A stretch of 64,000 nucleotides of DNA from Geothrix edaphica (GCF_030268045.1 NZ_BSDC01000001.1:1240001-1304000); one strand, 5' to 3'; shown: positions 28,309 to 36,345, counted from the stretch's first letter. A program made the numbers and translations. The notes: a model not told the origin generated them from the sequence alone.

Positions 28309-28743
28309 TTAATCGCCGGATGCGATTTGGCCATCATCAATGGCTTTGATTAGTGCTTTCACCAAGCGACCGGCCTCGGGAGGAGAGGTGTGATTCCCAA
28401 GCCCGCCCGTAGGCCGATATCTCCAAACCACTTTCCCGCTTGGGAGGTGAAGGCGGACCAGTCCTTCGGGGTATTGGCTTCCACTGGGATCTGCCGGGGT
28501 CTGCCGGACAATGATTCCTGCGAGGGTTGCATCTGGCTTTTCAGTGGCTGCGACAATTTGAAACCCATTGGCGATTAATTCTTCTTCTACGAGAAGACGA
28601 AACCAAGCGCCGTAGTCTTCATTGCCGAAGCTTCCAAGAAATACCCTTTGAATTGGACGTTTTACCTCCTGCCCTATTGCCACCGTTGCCGCCGATGACA
28701 GGTTTGCCAGCAGGTAGAGTGCGAGGAGTGTGCTCTTGAACAT
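28309..28743 (-). CDS. Secreted hypothetical protein (cassette gene)
   Basis: 144 aa with GGAGGTC two bases before ATG 28743. A signal peptide (about 1-24, ANLSSAATVAIG) is followed by VFLGSFGNEDYGAWFRLLVEEELIANGF-type alpha/beta content, DATLAGIIV, LHLPSGKVVWRYRP and a final helix AGRLVKALIKAI. The layout recalls periplasmic lipoprotein-like domains that mark a degraded or accumulating component, but I assign no family. It is the first gene after attC B (40 bases from its R' end). Confidence 0.6.
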   Translation of the reverse strand: MFKSTLLALYLLANLSSAATVAIGQEVKRPIQRVFLGSFGNEDYGAWFRLLVEEELIANGFQIVAATEKPDATLAGIIVRQTPADPSGSQYPEGLVRLHLPSGKVVWRYRPTGGLGNHTSPPEAGRLVKALIKAIDDGQIASGD

Positions 28744-28783
28744 GTGACCTCCATTCAGGGACTGACGATGTTCGAGAACTGCG

Positions 28784-28907
28784 GTCTAGTGAATGAAGCT
28801 AACTTACCCCGCCTGCACCGAGGTGCTGAGCGGAGCCGAGGAATCGAGAAGCTGAGAGAGAGCGGAAGGCAATGCAGGCGGGGTCCGAGTTGAGCGGAGG
28901 GTTAGGG
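28784..28907 (-). repeat. attC-like site B (124 bp, degenerate R')
   Basis: Aligns end to end with attC A and has the same length. On the minus strand R'' is CCCTAAC (28907-28901), overlapping the stop codon of the HEPN gene. The following 21 bases (CCTCCGCTCAACTCGGACCC and one more) are identical to site A. The stem GCAGGC/GCCTGC is perfect. The R' position reads ACTAGAC instead of GTTAGGC, so the recombination triplet is lost. Confidence 0.6.
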
Positions 28908-29378
28908 AGCCGATTGGAGGATCTTTGCGATTTGCGTGACGATTTCAGAACCTTCTCTTGCGATTTTTTGAGCTGTATGGACTGGTTTACCTTGGATTTC
29001 AGTGATTTCAAATGCCTCATCATGAACCATGTCATTTCTGGCATCGCGGAAGTGTTGAGCCAGAGTCAGAAGGCTCGGATCGGTGATTCCAAGAGCTATC
29101 AATCTGTCTTTGTAGGGTACCTTTTTTCTATCGAGCTTTTTGTACTCGGCCTTCCCTAATCGTTCACCGCCGACAATAAACAGCAGTGCATCAAGGTACA
29201 TTCCGTAAAAGGCAATGGCTACAAGACTTTGCTTGAAAGACCGTCGTTCTGGATCGTATTTGATTACAAATCCAGGTTGCCCATCTTCTCTGGGAGTGCG
29301 CGCACCAATCTCAAGTCTCTCAGACTCGGCGAATGCCTCTTCTGCGATGGCGAGATATGTAGGAAGGTTTGTGATCAT
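28902..29378 (-). CDS. HEPN-like protein, possible RNase toxin (cassette gene)
   Basis: 158 aa, mostly helical. The segment LAQHFRDARNDMVHDEAFEI holds R114-N115-x3-H119, the R-x4-H signature of HEPN ribonucleases, in a helix as expected. No antitoxin or nucleotidyltransferase partner lies beside it; it is alone in its cassette. The stop TAA is inside the R'' core of attC B, a hallmark of cassette genes. Low GC. The ribosome-binding site is weak. A non-toxic HEPN role (DUF4145-like) cannot be excluded. Confidence 0.65.
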   Translation of the reverse strand: MITNLPTYLAIAEEAFAESERLEIGARTPREDGQPGFVIKYDPERRSFKQSLVAIAFYGMYLDALLFIVGGERLGKAEYKKLDRKKVPYKDRLIALGITDPSLLTLAQHFRDARNDMVHDEAFEITEIQGKPVHTAQKIAREGSEIVTQIAKILQSAP

Positions 29379-29533
29379 CAGGTTCTGGGTGCTTCCAAAC
29401 TACGTTTAGACGCCGATGAACGAAGGGGACAGTAATGGGACCACTCTCCCACCACCGTCCCTCCTCGTCCATCAGCAGCCTGCCTGGCATTTCTTGGTGT
29501 CTTTGTGGTGAATCTTATTGCAGTGCGAACGAC

Positions 29534-32500
29534 TCACCGCTTCGGATAAGCCGGAATCGCCGGAAGCGCAGGCGTGGGGTTCTCGCCCAGCTGCTTCAGC
29601 AGTGTCTCGATGCCCACTTCGAGCTGGCGGTCGTGGCCCTGCATGAGGCTGGCGGGATCGTTCTCGACGGTTAGGTCGGGGTCGGCGCCGTGGTTCTCCA
29701 CCCACCACTTCCCTTCCCGGCCGTAGAAGCCGTTGTTGCTCTGCTCGACGCGGCCGCCATCCAGGGTGAACTGGGTGTTGATGATGCCCACCAGGCCGCC
29801 CCAGCTGGGCACGCCCACGATGGGGCCCAGCTTGCGGGCCTTCACGTGCTCGAGGAAGGCCTCGCCGTCGCTGCCGTTCTGCTCGTTGGTGAGGAAGACG
29901 TAGCGGCCGTCGCTGGCGGTGCCGGGGTAGCGGAAGGCGCCCATGCCGCGCAGCACGTTGAAGCCCACCTGCTTGCGCTCCAGCTTGTCGATCATGAAGA
30001 ACTCGGTCCAGCCGCCGCCGTTGCCGCGCACATCGATGACGATGCCCTTCTTGTAGCGGAAGGCGCGCCAGTACTTGTCGAACTGGCCAATGTTCTGGTC
30101 GCCCATGGCCGTGAGGTGCATGTAGCCCAGCTGGCCGTTGGAGGCCTTGTCCACGGCGGCGATGTTGTCAGCCACCCAGCGCTCGTAGCGCAGGGTCCAG
30201 TCATTGGGGACGGGTTCCACTTCGATGGTGCGGGCCCCGTCCAGGGTGGGCTTCGCATTCACGGTGAGCGTCACCTTCTGGCCCTTGATGACCTGGAGGC
30301 GGGCGCCGATGGCCTCCGGAGCCTTCACGGGCTTGCCGTCGATGGCCAGGAGGTAGTCGCCCTCCTTCACCTTGGGGGCGGGATCGGCCAGCGGGGCCTT
30401 GAGGTCGCGGGCATAGGCCGTGGGACCGTAGACCCTGGCGAAGCGGTAGAGGCCATGCTCGGCGCTGAGGTCGGCACCCAGGGCACCCGTGAACACCGGG
30501 CTGGGCGCGGGCCGGCCGGGGCCGAAGTCGCCGCCGGAGACGTAGGTGTGGCTGGCGCTGAGCTCGCCCACCATCTGGCTCAGCAGCCAGTTCAGCTCCT
30601 GGCGGGAGTTCAGCTCCGGCAGCCAGGCGCGGAACTTGGCGCCGATGGCGTTCCAGTCGTTGCCGTTCATGTTGGTGTCGTAGAAGAAGTCCCGGTACCA
30701 GCGCCAGGTGTCTTCGAAGATCTGCTTCCACTCCGCCCTGGGATCGGCGGTCATCGTCATGCGGTCGAGGTCGAGCTTCTCGGGCAGCGCCTTGGACGTG
30801 AACACGGCCGCGGCCTCGCCCACGTGGAAGTTCGGCCCCTTGCGGAGCAGCAGGCGTCTGCCCTCGGCGTCGAAGGTCCAGTCGCTGATGGCGTCGGTCA
30901 GCACCACCTCCTTGTCCTTCTTGGCGGCGGCGTCATAGAGGTGCAGCTTCCACTTGTCGGCGCCGCGGGGGGCGTAGAACTCCTCCACCACGTTGTCGTC
31001 CCAGCCCTCGACCTCATCCCAGCCCACGAGGCCGCGGCCGGCCTTGAGGTGGAACAGGTTGCCGGGCTTCACGGGCAGGGGCGCGACGCGGTCGGACAGG
31101 CCCGCCACATCGATGCGGAAGGCGGAGGCGGACGAGAGCGATGACGTGGCGGAGGCCTTGTCCTCGCCCGCCTTCAGCTTCACCGCCATGACCTGGACCG
31201 GCGCGGACTGGATGTGGTTGTCCTGGCTGGGGTCGAGCTTCGTGTGGAAGTTGCTGTAGCTCAGGAAGTAGAGGGTGCTGCCGTCCTGGTCGAAGGTGGG
31301 GTTCACGCAGTCGTAGAACCCGTCCGTGAGGGCCACCTTCTGCTTCGTGGCGAGGTTGAAGAGGACGATGCGGCCGTTGCGGCTGGGCTCCACCACCGAG
31401 TAGGCCACCCACTGGGAATCCGGCGCCCAGGCGTAGTCGCTCACCTCCCAGGTGAACTGGTCGTTCTTCAGGTCATGGAACTCGTCGATCTTGGTGAGCT
31501 TCTTCGTGGCCACGTCCATGACGTAGATGGCGAAGCTCTTGTCGCCGAAGAGGACCTTTGTGCCGTCGGGGCTCCACTCCAGGTGGTAGAGGGCCGTCTT
31601 CAGGCCCGTGGGGATGCGCTCCGCCGCGCCGCCGTCCGCGGGCTGCACGTAGAGGTCGTAGTCGCCGCTGGCATCGCTGAAGTAGGCCACCCGCTTGCCG
31701 TCCGGCGACAAGCGCGGCATGCGCTCGCGCACGCCCGGCGTCTGCGTGAGGTTCTTCGCGGGCTTGGTGGCGTCCGTGGGCAGGAGGAAGACCTCGCCCC
31801 GGGCCTCGAAGACCGCCGTCTGGCCCGTCAGGCTCATGGAGAGGATCCAGTCCTTGGGGTTCACGGGACGCGGCGCCACCTTCCAGCCATCGCTGGCGGT
31901 GGTGACGGGCACGGGATGGACCGCCTTCGTGGCCAGGTCCAGGGCCTGCAGGTGGCCGCCCTGCACGAAGACCACCGTGCGGCCATCCGTGCTGGGCTGC
32001 TGCACGTCGAAGTCCTTGAGGTCCGTGAGCTGTGCCACGGCCTTGGTGGCCGGATCCACGGCATACAGGTTCGTGATGCCGTTGGTGCCGCGATCGGAGA
32101 CGAACAGCACCTGGTTGCCAGCCCACATGGGATGCCCGTTCTTGCCCGGGTAGTCCGTGAGCTTCTCGAAGCGCTGCGTCTTCAGATCGCCCAGCCAGAG
32201 GTCCGGGGCCTGGCCGCCCTTGTAGCGCTTCCAGTAGTATTCGGCGTCGCCCCTGGTGCTGAACAGGAAGCGCTGGCCATCGGCGTTGAAGGCGCCCTCG
32301 GTGACCTTCTTCAGCGGCAGGGCCTGGGGCTCGTGACCTTCGAGGTCCACGGTGTAGAGGCGGGAGATGGGGCGCACGTCGTATTCGTAGGCCGCCCGGT
32401 ACACCACCTGCTTGCCGTCCGGAGTCCAGCCGAGGACCTGCCCCGCTCCGCGCCAGGTGAGGCGCTTCGGTGCGCCGCCCTCCGCGGGAATCACGTAGAC

Positions 32501-32761
32501 CTCAGCGGCCCCGTCGTACTGGCCCCGGAAGGCGATCCACTTGCCGTCGGGGCTGAACCGGGCCGTGGTCTCCAGGCCGGGGTGGGTCGTCAGCCGCCGG
32601 GCCGCGCCGCCCTTGAGGGAGCCGAGCCAGAGGTCGTCCTCCCAGGTGAACACCACGCGGTCGCCGTTCACATCCGGCGAGCTGACGAAGCGGGGGGCGC
32701 GGTCCTGGGCCACGAGGGCACAGGCCACGAGAAGCACGGCGGAAGCACGGAAGCGCGGCAT
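29534..32761 (-). CDS. Tricorn-like S41 family protease
   Basis: 1075 aa; start at ATG 32761 (GGAG seven bases upstream). A signal peptide ends near ALVAQDR, so it is secreted or periplasmic, unlike archaeal tricorn. Two beta-propeller regions with WD40-like (RFSPDGKWIAFRG, RLSPDGKRVAYFS, LEWSPDGTKVLFG) repeats fill residues 25-650. A core domain, a PDZ domain (around 800-880) and the S41 catalytic domain follow, with the nucleophile Ser964 in NGSDGEAF and a downstream Glu in GREGKWWVENHG. It probably degrades peptides outside the cytoplasm. Confidence 0.9.
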   Translation of the reverse strand: MPRFRASAVLLVACALVAQDRAPRFVSSPDVNGDRVVFTWEDDLWLGSLKGGAARRLTTHPGLETTARFSPDGKWIAFRGQYDGAAEVYVIPAEGGAPKRLTWRGAGQVLGWTPDGKQVVYRAAYEYDVRPISRLYTVDLEGHEPQALPLKKVTEGAFNADGQRFLFSTRGDAEYYWKRYKGGQAPDLWLGDLKTQRFEKLTDYPGKNGHPMWAGNQVLFVSDRGTNGITNLYAVDPATKAVAQLTDLKDFDVQQPSTDGRTVVFVQGGHLQALDLATKAVHPVPVTTASDGWKVAPRPVNPKDWILSMSLTGQTAVFEARGEVFLLPTDATKPAKNLTQTPGVRERMPRLSPDGKRVAYFSDASGDYDLYVQPADGGAAERIPTGLKTALYHLEWSPDGTKVLFGDKSFAIYVMDVATKKLTKIDEFHDLKNDQFTWEVSDYAWAPDSQWVAYSVVEPSRNGRIVLFNLATKQKVALTDGFYDCVNPTFDQDGSTLYFLSYSNFHTKLDPSQDNHIQSAPVQVMAVKLKAGEDKASATSSLSSASAFRIDVAGLSDRVAPLPVKPGNLFHLKAGRGLVGWDEVEGWDDNVVEEFYAPRGADKWKLHLYDAAAKKDKEVVLTDAISDWTFDAEGRRLLLRKGPNFHVGEAAAVFTSKALPEKLDLDRMTMTADPRAEWKQIFEDTWRWYRDFFYDTNMNGNDWNAIGAKFRAWLPELNSRQELNWLLSQMVGELSASHTYVSGGDFGPGRPAPSPVFTGALGADLSAEHGLYRFARVYGPTAYARDLKAPLADPAPKVKEGDYLLAIDGKPVKAPEAIGARLQVIKGQKVTLTVNAKPTLDGARTIEVEPVPNDWTLRYERWVADNIAAVDKASNGQLGYMHLTAMGDQNIGQFDKYWRAFRYKKGIVIDVRGNGGGWTEFFMIDKLERKQVGFNVLRGMGAFRYPGTASDGRYVFLTNEQNGSDGEAFLEHVKARKLGPIVGVPSWGGLVGIINTQFTLDGGRVEQSNNGFYGREGKWWVENHGADPDLTVENDPASLMQGHDRQLEVGIETLLKQLGENPTPALPAIPAYPKR

Positions 32762-32780
32762 CAAAGACTCCGGTGAGGGG

Positions 32781-32819
32781 TGGACCACTATACATCGTTT
32801 AACGATGAAAGTGGGTCCA
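32781..32819 (-). promoter_or_regulatory. Nested palindrome upstream of the tricorn-like gene
   Basis: CATCGTT-T-AACGATG (7-bp arms) sits at the centre of a longer arrangement with outer TGGACC (32781-32786) and GGTCCA (32814-32819). On the minus strand a TATAGT hexamer lies just downstream of the centre, 20-odd bases before the protease start. It looks like a repressor site over a promoter; the regulator is unknown. Confidence 0.35.
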
Positions 32820-33030
32820 ATCCTGGCCAGTACCCCGAAACGCCTTGTGGCGCCTGGCGTCTGGTGCTAGGTTGAGGTTCCAACAGGCTTCCCATGTCCC
32901 ACGCCGGTTCCGCCAGCATTTCCGCCGCCATCGCGATTATCTGGTCGCGCGAGGGGGCATAGGCCGGATCCGATCCACGATTCCAAGCCCCCCGCACCGC
33001 AAGGTCGGGGGGTTCTTCATAAGAGGTCAT
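32788..33030 (-). CDS. Possible small protein upstream of the tricorn-like gene
   Basis: 80-codon frame starting at ATG 33030, which lies in the left arm of structured element copy 2. The middle part, YAPSRDQIIAMAAEMLAEP, looks protein-like; the rest is low in features. If translated it would end 27 bases before the protease start, but a palindromic candidate operator lies over its end. I see no good ribosome site. It may be a chance frame. Confidence 0.3.
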   Translation of the reverse strand: MTSYEEPPDLAVRGAWNRGSDPAYAPSRDQIIAMAAEMLAEPAWDMGSLLEPQPSTRRQAPQGVSGYWPGLDPLSSLNDV

Positions 33031-33292
33031 AACAAAACCCGACGGAGCCGCGATGAACCCAGGCAGGATGCACCGCAAGGAAGGGCCCGCAGGGCGATGC
33101 GGCACATCGTTCAAGGGCCCTGACGCCGCGGAGCGCCTGCCTGGGTTCATCCCTCCGGGCGAGGGGCGGCGGGCGTCGCGATGCAGCGTCACGCTCGTCG
33201 CGCGTAGTACCCGCTACGCGTCGACTCGCGTTTCTCGCCTCGCTCGCCCGGCGCACCTCGCGCGGTCCCGTGGGGTTTTGTTATGACCTCTT
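33021..33292 (+). repeat. Structured palindromic element, copy 2 (272 bp)
   Basis: Perfect 20-bp outer inverted repeat (AAGAGGTCATAACAAAACCC at 33021-33040, complement at 33273-33292). Internal stems: GATGAACCCAGGCAGG (33052-33067) with its perfect complement (33136-33151), and a hairpin GCGTAG/CTACGC (33202-33207 / 33214-33219). It is the close relative of copy 3 in reverse orientation and a more distant relative of copy 1. It lies just upstream of ilvA; ATG codons of two divergent frames fall in its arms. Confidence 0.82.
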
Positions 33293-33306
33293 TGCCCGGA
33301 GCACCC

Positions 33307-34845
33307 ATGAGCCCAGACACGGTCCAGCCTCCCCAGGATCTCCTCGAGCGCATCCTCACGGCCCTCGTCTACGACGTGGCCATCGAGTCGCCCCTGGAGG
33401 CGGCGCCGCGCCTGTCCAGCCGCGTGGGCTGCCCCGTGTGGCTGAAGCGCGAGGACCTCCAGCCGGTGTTCTCCTTCAAGCTCCGGGGCGCGTACAACAA
33501 GATCGCCCAGCTCGCCCCGGCGGAGCGGTCTCAGGGCGTCATCGCCGCCTCGGCGGGCAACCACGCGCAGGGCGTGGCCCTGGCGGCCCGCAAGCTGGGC
33601 TGCGACGCGGTGATCGTCATGCCCGTGACCACCCCCCGCATCAAGGTGGACGCCGTGCGCCGACTGGGAGCGCGGGTGGTCCTCCACGGGGACTCCTTCG
33701 ACGAGGCCTACGCCCACTCCCAGGCCCTCATGGCCGCGGAGGGCAAGGTCTACATCCATCCCTACGACGACCCCGACGTGATCGCGGGCCAGGGCACCAT
33801 CGGCCTGGAGCTGCTGCGCCAGATGCCCCGGGGCCTGCGGGCCGTGTTCATCCCGGTGGGCGGCGGCGGCCTCATCGCGGGCATCGCCGCCTACCTCAAG
33901 CGGCTCCGGCCCGAGATCCGGATCATCGGCGTGGAGCCCGTGGACGCCGATGCCATGACCCGCTCCCTGGCGGCGGGGCACCGCGTCAGGCTGGAGCGGG
34001 TGGGCCTGTTCGCGGATGGCGTGGCCGTCAGCCAGGTGGGCGCCCTGCCCTTCGAGCTCTGCCGGCAGTACGTGGACGAGATGGTGCTGGTGGACACGGA
34101 TGAGATCTGCGCCGCCATCAAGGATGTCTTCGAGGAGACCCGGTCCATCCTGGAGCCGGCCGGAGCCCTGGCCCTGGCGGGACTCAAGGCCTGGGCGGCC
34201 CGCCAGAATGTCGGCGTCGACACCGGCAACCTCGTGGCCATCCTCTCCGGGGCCAACGCCAACTTCGACAACCTCCGCTTCGTGGCGGAGCAGGCCGAGC
34301 TGGGCGAGAAACGCGAGGCCATCCTCGCCGTCACCATCCCCGAACGTCCCGGCAGCTTCAAGGCCTTCTGCGAGCTCATCGGCGCCCGCGCCATCACCGA
34401 GTTCAACTACCGGCTGGCGGATCCCGAGCGCGCCCACATCTTCGTGGGCCTGCAGATGGCCGACCGCTCGGAGCTCGAGCCCCTGCTGGCCCGCCTGCGG
34501 GCCGAAGGGCTGGAGGCCCAGGACCTGAGCGAGAACGAGATGGCCAAGCTCCACGTCCGCCATCTGGTGGGCGGGCGGGCCCCCACGGCGACCCACGAGC
34601 GGCTCTACCGCTTCGAGTTCCCCGAGCGCCCCGGCGCCCTCCTCCGGTTCCTGGAGCGCATGAGCCGGGGCTGGAACATCTCCCTCTTCCACTACCGCAA
34701 CCACGGCGCCGACTACGGCCGGGTCCTGGCGGGCATCCAGGTGCCGCCGCAGGATCAGGCCGCCTTCCAGGCCTTCCTGGACGGCCTTGGCTACCAGTAC
34801 GTGGATGAAGGCGACAACCCGGCGTACCGGCTGTTCCTGGGTTAG
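33307..34845 (+). CDS. ilvA: Threonine ammonia-lyase, biosynthetic
   Basis: Converts threonine to 2-oxobutanoate, the first step of isoleucine synthesis. 512 aa from ATG 33307 (GGAG upstream); an ATG at 33283 inside the repeat arm is in frame but has no site. PLP lysine K58 in FSFKLRGAYNK, the glycine loop GGGGLIAG near 185-192, and two C-terminal ACT-like regulatory domains (about 335-512) that should bind isoleucine and valine. It is flanked on both sides by inverted copies of the structured element. Confidence 0.95.
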   Translation: MSPDTVQPPQDLLERILTALVYDVAIESPLEAAPRLSSRVGCPVWLKREDLQPVFSFKLRGAYNKIAQLAPAERSQGVIAASAGNHAQGVALAARKLGCDAVIVMPVTTPRIKVDAVRRLGARVVLHGDSFDEAYAHSQALMAAEGKVYIHPYDDPDVIAGQGTIGLELLRQMPRGLRAVFIPVGGGGLIAGIAAYLKRLRPEIRIIGVEPVDADAMTRSLAAGHRVRLERVGLFADGVAVSQVGALPFELCRQYVDEMVLVDTDEICAAIKDVFEETRSILEPAGALALAGLKAWAARQNVGVDTGNLVAILSGANANFDNLRFVAEQAELGEKREAILAVTIPERPGSFKAFCELIGARAITEFNYRLADPERAHIFVGLQMADRSELEPLLARLRAEGLEAQDLSENEMAKLHVRHLVGGRAPTATHERLYRFEFPERPGALLRFLERMSRGWNISLFHYRNHGADYGRVLAGIQVPPQDQAAFQAFLDGLGYQYVDEGDNPAYRLFLG

Positions 34846-35115
34846 AGTGCCTAACAAAACCCCCACGGGGCCGCGCGAGGGCCGCCGGGCGAGCGAGGCG
34901 AGGAACGTGAGGAGACGCGTAGCGGGTACTACGCGCGACGAGCGTGACGCGGCATCGCGACGCCCGCCGACCCTCGCCCGGAGGGAGAAATCCAGGTGGG
35001 CGCCCCGCGGCGTCAGGCCCCTTGAACAACGAACCACGTTGCCCTGCGGGCCCTTCCTTGCGGTGCATCCCACCTGGCTTTCTCGTGGCCCCGTCGGGGT
35101 TTTGTTAGGCACTCT
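34844..35115 (-). repeat. Structured palindromic element, copy 3 (272 bp)
   Basis: Perfect 19-bp outer inverted repeat (AGAGTGCCTAACAAAACCC at 34844-34862, complement at 35097-35115), continuing inward with CACGGGGCC/GGCCCCGT-type pairing. The internal stem 34986-35000 with 35069-35083 has one mismatch and a sequence unlike the matching stem of copy 2. Reverse-complemented, it aligns with copy 2 over its whole length. Its arms contain the ilvA stop codon on one side and the rsmE stop codon on the other. Confidence 0.82.
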
Positions 35116-35822
35116 TAGAACAGCTTCCCCACCAGCGCCGCCAGGGCGGTCTCGGTGCGGAGGATGCGGGGGCCGAGGTCCAGGGGATGCAGGCCGGCCT
35201 TCAGCAGGCTCTGGACCTCAGCCTCCACCCAGCCGCCTTCGGGGCCGATGGCGAGGGTGACGGGGGCCGCCAGCACCTTCGGCGCCGCCGCGCCCGTGCC
35301 GGGATGGGCCATGAGGCCCGTGCCGCCGGCCAGCAGGCCGGGCAGCTCATCCTCCACAAAGGGGCGGAAGAGCCGCGCCAAGCGCAGGTCCGGCAGCGCC
35401 GTGTCCTTGGCCTGTTCGAGCCCGAGAATCAGCTGCTCGCGGAGGTTCTCGGGCTTCATTCTCGGGCTGGCCCAGTAGGCCTTCTCCACCTTCCAGGCGT
35501 TCAGCAGGACGATGCGGGCCACGCCCAGGCTGGCGGCGGCCGCCACCACCCGGTTCAGCACTTTGGGCCGCGGCACGGCGATGAGCAGGGTCAACGGCAG
35601 CTTGGGCGGCGGCGCCTGATCCAGGGTCAGCTCCAGGTCCAGGGCCTCGTCGTCCAGGCGCAGCACCCGGCCCCGGCCCATCTTCCCGCCCAGCAGGCCC
35701 ACGGCCAGCTCGTCGCCCACCGCGGCGCGGTGCACCTCGCGGACGTGGGCCAGGCGTCGACCCGTGAGGCGAGCCCGATCCGGAGCCGTCAGATCCTCCG
35801 GCAGCAGCAGTACCAGGTTCAA
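35115..35822 (-). CDS. rsmE: 16S rRNA (uracil-1498-N3)-methyltransferase
   Basis: 235 aa. Methylates U1498 of 16S rRNA. Start taken as TTG 35822, whose last bases overlap the TGA of the upstream GNAT gene (TTGA); no ATG fits. An N-terminal PUA-like domain (LTGRRLAHVREVHRAAVGDEL) is followed by the SPOUT domain: LLIAVPRPKVLNRVVAAAASLGV, AIGPEGGW, and the knot motif LGPRILRTETALAALVG. It is the last gene of a tfoX-GNAT-rsmE operon, and its stop lies in structured element copy 3. Confidence 0.93.
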   Translation of the reverse strand: MNLVLLLPEDLTAPDRARLTGRRLAHVREVHRAAVGDELAVGLLGGKMGRGRVLRLDDEALDLELTLDQAPPPKLPLTLLIAVPRPKVLNRVVAAAASLGVARIVLLNAWKVEKAYWASPRMKPENLREQLILGLEQAKDTALPDLRLARLFRPFVEDELPGLLAGGTGLMAHPGTGAAAPKVLAAPVTLAIGPEGGWVEAEVQSLLKAGLHPLDLGPRILRTETALAALVGKLF

Positions 35823-36340
35823 GTCAGGTCCCGCGCCAGGATCAGGTCGCGATCGACCTGGTCCCCGATCTGGAAGACGTGGTCGCCCACCTCGCGGAAG
35901 CCGGTCCGGGCATAGAAAGCCAGGGCCTTGAGGTTGTTCTCCCACACGCCCAGCCAGAGGACATCCGCCCCCCAGGCCCGGGCCATCTCCACCGCCTCCG
36001 CCATCAGGGCCGCGCCCCGGCCCCCGCCCTGGGCCGCGCGCAGCACGTAGATGCGCTGCAGCTCGACGGGGTGCTCGCCGGGGACGCCCGGCTCCCGGTG
36101 GCCCAGGCGCAGCTGGAGGAAGCCCACGGGCACGCCATCGACCTCCAGGATCCGGGCGGGCCGGGCGGGGTCCGCCAGCTCGGCGCGCTGGATGGCCTCG
36201 CCGTAGGCGGCCGTCAGGAAGGCCTCCAGGTCCGGGCCGGCGGTGTGCGGCTCGAAGGTCTCGCGGAAGGTGCGGGCGCCGAGCTCCGCGAGGATGGGGG
36301 CGTCTTCCGGCGCGGCGGGACGGATGGTGATGGTGGACAT
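35819..36340 (-). CDS. GNAT family N-acetyltransferase
   Basis: 173 aa with the acetyl-CoA loop LRAAQGGGRGAALMAEAVEMA (a Q/RxxGxG/A variant) preceded by the VELQRIYVL strand, and WLGVWENNLKALAFYARTGF, the classical C-terminal half of small-molecule GNATs. Substrate unknown. It follows the TfoX-like gene by 5 bases and overlaps rsmE by 4 bases, so the three are co-translated. Confidence 0.9.
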   Translation of the reverse strand: MSTITIRPAAPEDAPILAELGARTFRETFEPHTAGPDLEAFLTAAYGEAIQRAELADPARPARILEVDGVPVGFLQLRLGHREPGVPGEHPVELQRIYVLRAAQGGGRGAALMAEAVEMARAWGADVLWLGVWENNLKALAFYARTGFREVGDHVFQIGDQVDRDLILARDLT

Positions 36341-36345
36341 GGGGG

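Larger units (their letters stand above)
27540..29400 (-). mobile_element. Integron gene-cassette island without integrase (CALIN candidate)
   Basis: Four small minus-strand genes in about 1.9 kb of visibly lower GC. Two homologous 124-bp attC-like sites separate them, and a lone R'' core lies at the end. Units in reading order: HEPN gene + attC B; secreted protein + 73-aa gene + attC A; DUF2200 gene + R'' core. Stop codons lie within or a few bases from the R'' cores and starts lie 33-40 bases past the R' ends, as in gene cassettes. No integrase, attI or cassette promoter is visible at 29.4 kb, and borders are approximate. Confidence 0.65.

Noticed and set aside
34844-35115. Copy 3 of the structured element as an attC site, because its ends read GCCTAAC and GTTAGGC
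   Set aside because: It is 272 bp, twice a large attC, and the sister copies with the same interior lack these cores, so the match is probably accidental.
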